This document shows positions 59,603 through 64,000 of a stretch of 64,000 bases of DNA, one piece after another (positions within the stretch are counted from its first letter, which is position 1; each line of letters starts with the position of its first letter). Location: assembly GCF_045679555.1 (NCBI RefSeq), contig NC_092091.1:76218730-76282729 (forward strand), in the 5' to 3' direction. Both the position numbers and the translations under genes were made by a program. A model generated the notes under the pieces. It saw only the letters and a list, made by a program, of their open reading frames with translations. It searched no databases and had not been told where the DNA came from. Source of the DNA: Salvelinus alpinus (lineage: Eukaryota > Chordata > Actinopteri > Salmoniformes > Salmonidae).

Positions 59603-60284
59603 GCAGTGGTCTAGAAAACCAATTTTTTGAGAAATTGTTTATTAATAAGGACATTGAAAATATGAACTGTTGGAAATCAAACCATGTGTTGAATAAGAAT
59701 TAATGTCTTACATTATGGACTGTCTATAAATTGTCTGTCATAATGATCATGCGTAACCTATGAAACATTTGAATGATGGGGCATTCGTGTGCTCGTGGGA
59801 AGTCGTAAGTCTGACATGATTGTGTTCAAGTGAATTTGAAGTCAGACCAATTCTTTAACCAATAAGATTTTTGCTAGCTTGTTTGCTAGCTAACATTGCT
59901 CATAATAAAGTTATCTAGTTTGCTTAACATTGACAGTATGGTAAAACTAGCTACATTATCCAAATTGATAAGTTTGTAATTGTCAAAATTTTATTTATTG
60001 TCATGTTTTGGTTGAAAAGGTATAAGTGCTTGTAATTACGACTTTGAGGGTTGTTCAAGTGAAACTTCCCAGTCCAGCCCAGATTTTTACATACAAATAA
60101 AACACATTTTAAAGCAACCCGCAGAACATAAAAACCATGGCGTGAGACATGAACACAGTACACCTATATTTAAACTTGTTTTTAGGCTTCTAACGTTCCT
60201 AATAAATAGAGTTAAAAACAAATTAGGACAAATAACCAGAATATGTTTTAAATACAATTATTCAAGTCTCAATTCAAATTCCCT
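59603..60284 (+). other. ZNF-C 3' flank
   Basis: 59625-59760 aligns with the ZNF-B 3' flank (44035-44165, inverted): TTAATAAGGACATTGAAAAT, ATGTGTTGAATAAGAAT and GACTGTCTAT are shared. AATAAA occurs near 59903 and could be the poly(A) signal. From 59960 on nothing is recognised. Confidence 0.55.
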
Positions 60285-61381
60285 GTGCTCAATAATGCCA
60301 AGGTAACCTGTCTAAATGACTATCATCCTGTAGTACTCACATCTGTAGCCAAAAATTATTTGAAAGCCTGTTCATGGCTCACATCAACACCATCATCCCA
60401 GACAACCTGTACCCACTCCAATTTGCATACAGCCCCAACAGATTCACAGATGACACAATCTCTAGTGCACTCCACTGCATTTTTCACTTGGACAAAAGGA
60501 ACAGCAAAAGTACATGAGAATGCTTTTCATTGGCTACAGCTCAGCGTTCAACACCATAGTGCCCTCCAAGCTCATCACTAAGCTAAGGACCCTGGGACTG
60601 AACCATGGACTGAAGACCTCCCTCTGCAACTAGATCCTGTGAGGGTAGGCAATAACACACCCGCCACACTAACCATCAACACGGGGGGCCCTCAGGGATG
60701 CGTGCTTAGTCCCTTCCTATACTCTCTGTTCACCAACGATGCCTGGCCATGCACGACTCCAACATTATTTAGTTTGCAGACAACACAATGGTGGTAGGCC
60801 TGACCACCGACGACGATGAGACAGCCTTTAGGGAGGAGATCAGAGACCTGGCAGTGTGGTGCCAGGACAACAACCTCCCTCAACATGGGCAAGACAAAGG
60901 AGCTGATTGTGGACTTTCGAGCACGCACCCATTCACATTGACTGGGCTGTAGTGGGTCGAGAGCTTCAAGTTCCTCGGTGTCCACATCACTAAGGATCTA
61001 TTGGCGGCAGGTAGCCTTGTGGTTAGAGCATTGGGCCAGTAACTGAAAGGTTGCTGGATCAAATCCTTGAGCTGACAAGGTAAAAATCTGTAGTTTTGCC
61101 CCTGAACAAGGCAGTTAAACCCGCTGTTCCCCGGTAGGCTGTCATTGTAAATAAGAATATGTTCTTAACTGACTTGCCTAGTTAAATAAAGGTTAAATAA
61201 ACAAATCTATCATGGTCCAAACACACCAACACAGTCGTGAATTACTTTTATTATTATGTTTTACTTTTCTATTATTTCTGTATTTTCTTTCTCTGCATTG
61301 TTGGGAAGGGCCCGTAAGTAAGCATTTCACTGTTAGTCTACACCTGTTGTTTACGAAGCATGTGACAAATAAAATTTGATT
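60285..61381 (+). mobile_element. L2-like LINE 3' part, decayed, interrupted by a SINE
   Basis: Translated remnants follow an L2-type reverse transcriptase: NDYHPVVLTSVAKN, then TINTGGPQGCVLSPFLYSLF-like and FADNTMVVGL-like pieces in shifting frames. The end, TAAGCATTTCACTGTTAGTC then ACAAATAAAATTTGATTATG, is the salmonid RSg-type LINE tail that also occurs inverted at 6518 and 24834. Several deletions and frame changes. A SINE splits it at 61002-61204. Confidence 0.8.
61002..61204 (+). mobile_element. HpaI-type tRNA-derived SINE
   Basis: Head GGCAGGTAGCCTTGTGGTTA (A box) and GGTTGCTGGATCAAATCC (B box) show tRNA origin. The tail is CTTGCCTAGTTAAATAAAGG. It is flanked by the direct repeat ATCTAT (60996-61001 and 61205-61210), so the insertion into the LINE is intact at both ends. 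Confidence 0.92.
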
Positions 61382-61469
61382 ATGAATTCAAAATTGTTCT
61401 TGTCTTTTCTTTTGTGCACTTCGCTACGTCATTCTCTCGAACCATTATTATTCCAAACAACAAAAGCTT

Positions 61470-63230
61470 TACATTTTAGTAATTTAGCAGATGCTCTTAT
61501 CCAAAGTGACTTACAGTGGCTTGTGAAAGTATTCACCCCTATTGGCATTTTTCCTATATTGTTGCCTTACAAATTGGAATTTGGGGGTTGTATCATTTGA
61601 TTTACACAACATGCCTACCACTTTGAAGATGCAAAATATGTTTTCTTGTGAAACAAACAAGAAATAAGACGAAAAAAAACTGAAAACTTGAGCATGCATA
61701 AGTATTCACCCCCCGGAGTCAATTCTTTGTAGAGCCATTTTTTGCAGCAATTACAGCTGCAAGTCTCTTGGGGTATGTCTCTATAAGCTTGGCACATCTA
61801 GCCACTGGGATTTTTGCCCATTCTTCAAGGTAAAACTGCTCCAGCTCCTTCAAGTTGGATGGGTTCCGCTGGTGTACAGCAATCTTTGTCATACCACAGA
61901 TTCTCAATTGGATTGAGGTCTGGACTTTGACCAGGCTATTCCAAGACATTTAAATGTTTCCCCTTAAACCACTTGAGTGTTGCTTTAGCAGTATGCTTAG
62001 GGTCATTGTCCTGCTGGAAGGTGAACCTCTGTCCCAGTCTCAAATATCTGGAAGACTGAAATAGGTTTTCCCTCAAAAAATTCCCTGTATTTAGCGCCAT
62101 CCATCATTCCTTCAATTCTGACCAGTTTCACAGTCCCTGCCGTTGAAAGACATCCCCAAATCATGATGATGCCACCACCATGCTTCACTGTGGGGATGGC
62201 GTTCTCAGGGTGATGAGAGGTGTTGGATTTGCGCTAGACATAGCGTTTTCATTGATGGCCAAAAAGCTCCCACATGCCTTTTGGCGAACACCAAATGTGT
62301 TTGCTTATTTTTTCCTTTATTAAGCAATGACTTTTTTATGGCCACTCTTCCGTAAAGCCCAGCTCTCTGGAGTGTATGGCTTAAAGTGGTCCTATGGACA
62401 GATACTCCAATCTCCGCTGTGGAGCTTTGCATCTCCTTCAAGGTTATCTTTGGTCTCTTTGTTGCCTCTCTGATTAATGCCCTACTAGCCTGATCTGTGA
62501 GTTTTGGTGGGCGACCCTCTCTTGGCAGGTTTGTTGTGGTGCCATATTCTTTCCATTTTTTAACAATGGATTCAATGGTGCTCCGTGGGTTTTTCAAAGT
62601 TTTGTATATTTTTTATAACCCAACCCTGATCTGTACTTCTCCACAACTTTGTCCCTGACCTTTGGAGAGCTCCTTGGTCTTCATGGTGCCGCTTGCTTGG
62701 TGGTTCCCCTTGATTAAGGGTGTTGCAGACTCTGGGGCCATTCGGAACAGGTGTATATATACTGAGATCATGTGACACTTAGATTGCACACAGGTGGACT
62801 TTAACTAATTATGTGACTTCTGAAGGTAATTGGTTGCACCAGATCTTATTTAGGAGCTTCATAGCAAAGGGGGTGAATACATATGCACGCACCACTTTTC
62901 CGTTCTATTTTTTGTCCATTTTTTTTTACAAATCATTTTTTTCATTTCACTTCACCAGTTTGGTCTATTTTGTGTATGTCCATTACATGAAATCCCAATA
63001 AAAATCTATTTAAAATGACAGGTTGTAATGCAAAATAATAGGAAACTTGCCAAGGGGGATGAATACTTTTGCAAGGCACTGTATACGAGCAATTAGGGTT
63101 AAGTGTCTTGCTCAAGGTCACATCGACAGACTTTTCACCTAGCTCCGGGATTCAAACCAGCAACCTTTCGGTTACTGGGTCAACACACTTAACTGCTATG
63201 CTACCTACCTATAGGCTACCTGCCGCTTTG
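61470..63230 (-). mobile_element. tRNA-type SINE (minus) split by Tc1-A sister copy
   Basis: Left piece 61470-61513 (TTTAGCAGATGCTCTTATCC) and right piece 63084-63230 (AGGGTTAAGTGTCTTGCTCA, GGATTCAAACCAGCAACCTT) are the two parts of one SINE in reverse: tail at the left, tRNA-like head at the right. The Tc1 at 61514-63081 entered at TA in the middle. Confidence 0.8.
61514..63081 (-). mobile_element. Tc1-like transposon, same family as Tc1-A
   Basis: Ends CAGTGGCTTGTGAAAGTATT and TACTTTTGCAAGGCACTG are inverted and sit next to TA on both sides. Minus-strand transposase pieces: 62205-62597 (DNA-binding part, RSTIESIVKKWKEYGTTTNL), 62003-62188 and 61719-61949. A deletion removes the WSDE region and several frame changes follow; non-functional. 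It lacks the LTR-like insertion seen in Tc1-A. Confidence 0.92.
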
Positions 63231-63259
63231 ATACTTGTAATCAATCAATACATAAAAAC

Positions 63260-63683
63260 TTTCATGACTCAAAGCGAGACCCAGATTCAGACACAGGAGG
63301 CAGATGGTTGGAGTCTTCCAATGTTTATTAATCCAAAAGGAGTAGGCAAGAGAATGGTCGTGGACAGGCAAAAGGTCAAAAACAGATCAGAGTCCAGGAG
63401 GTACAGCGTGGCAGACAGGCTCGTGGTCAAGGCAGGCAGAAAGGTCAGTCAGGTGGGTACAGAGTCCAAAAACAGGCAAGGTTCAAAACCAGGAGGACTA
63501 GAAAAAGGAGAAATAGTTGCAAAAATCAGAAGAACGGGAAAAACGCTGGTTGACTTGGAAAAACATACAAGACGAACTGGCACAGACAGGAAACACAGGG
63601 ATGAATACAGTGGGGAAAATAAGCGACACCTGGAGGGGGTGGAGACAATCACAGAGACAGGTGAAACAGATCAGGGCGTGACA
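63260..63683 (-). mobile_element. LTR-like insertion (probable solo LTR)
   Basis: Read on the minus strand it starts TGTCACGCCCTGATCTG, a common fish LTR start, and is rich in CAGG/AGACAGG on the plus strand with a poly(A)-signal-like motif. AAAAC occurs at both flanks (63255-63259, 63684-63688). The far end is not sharply defined. The open frame 63069-63692 is a reading of this repeat, not a host gene. Confidence 0.5.
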
Positions 63684-63811
63684 AAAACATAAAAGAACAA
63701 GTCTTTCCCAATCACTGTGAGAATAGATGGGGATCCCTGCTTCATTAAAACTAACACGGCTGGGTTTTGAATTCACAGCTAATGGAGAGAGAACTATTCC
63801 TTCATATCATC

Positions 63812-63925
63812 TATGACACCCTATTCCCTATATAGTGCTTTGTAATGCACTACTTTGCCAGGGCGTGCCATGGTTTCTCGACCAAAGTAGTGCACTATAT
63901 AGAGAATAGGGTACCATTTAAGACT
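63812..63925. mobile_element. Palindromic MITE
   Basis: CACCCTATTCCCTATATAGT at the left pairs with ACTATATAGAGAATAGGGTA at the right, with a second inner pair (AATGCACTACTTTG / CAAAGTAGTGCA). It folds into one hairpin. Related half-copies at 20448-20545 and 38704-38802. Confidence 0.8.
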
Positions 63926-63940
63926 CACACGCTGCTCTCT

Positions 63941-64000
63941 CTATCTGTCTTTGTGTATGGTCTTCAGGTGTTTCTTCAGATAGCCAGGTGTAGGGTTTCT
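63941..64000 (-). CDS. Possible last zinc finger of another C2H2 gene, cut by window edge
   Basis: Minus-strand frame reads RNPTPGYLKKHLKTIHKDR then a stop (TAG, 63941-63943). L-x2-H-x4-H matches the second half of a C2H2 finger, and a stop soon after is usual for such genes. The C-x2-C half would lie beyond the window. Only 19 residues are visible, so this is tentative, but three C2H2 genes lie nearby. Confidence 0.45.
   Translation of the reverse strand, partial: RNPTPGYLKKHLKTIHKDR

Noticed and set aside
61002-61080. tRNA gene
   Set aside because: A and B boxes belong to the tRNA-derived head of an HpaI-type SINE with target duplications and a LINE-like tail; no cloverleaf with acceptor stem is expected.
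63069-63692. 207-residue plus-strand frame
   Set aside because: It overlaps a SINE head and an LTR-like insertion and has no recognisable domain.

Overview
The window is vertebrate nuclear DNA from a salmonid fish (Salmo, Oncorhynchus or Salvelinus type). Two things show this: a Na,K-ATPase alpha gene with the amino-acid signature of the salmonid freshwater gill isoform alpha-1a, and a repeat load of HpaI-type tRNA SINEs, RSg-type LINEs, many Tc1-like transposons (one very close to the Sleeping Beauty family) and hAT or palindromic MITEs. Genes are split by GT-AG introns, so CDS entries give a span with the exons listed in the text.

Layout. 102-5294 (+) holds the last ten coding exons of atp1a1a, with a 46-bp minisatellite of about 28 copies in one intron. 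From 6435 the sequence enters an 18.2-kb block present twice, 6435-24650 and 24751-42913, separated by exactly 100 N. The block holds LINE fragments, a Tc1 element carrying an LTR-like insertion, a Sleeping Beauty-family Tc1 inside a GATA microsatellite, a five-exon type II C-type lectin-like gene (+) and a two-exon, three-finger C2H2 gene (-; here ZNF-A). Copy 1 stops at the gap and copy 2 starts at it, so I read this as an unmerged overlap of two contig ends (probably two haplotypes), not as a real tandem duplication.

43.4-59.6 kb holds two more C2H2 genes in head-to-head orientation: ZNF-B (-, 44282-55921) and ZNF-C (+, 57003-59602). They share four exons, splice phases and six fingers, and their 3' flanks still align. 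ZNF-B has a 9-kb first intron packed with a nearly full-length LINE, Tc1 copies and a solo LTR, where ZNF-C has 248 bp. The end of ZNF-B exon 2 is a 63-bp tandem repeat that carries the splice donor in every unit. From 60.2 kb to the end the sequence is mostly repeats (L2-like LINE, HpaI-type SINE, a Tc1 copy inside another SINE, an LTR-like insertion, a palindromic MITE). The last 60 bases look like the C-terminal finger of another C2H2 gene on the minus strand.

The genes do not form a pathway. The coherent themes are a freshwater-adapted ion pump, a local family of related zinc-finger genes sharing an N-terminal domain and in part a promoter, and one lectin-like receptor. No wholly new system is claimed. 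The most unusual structure is the repeated splice donor in ZNF-B.
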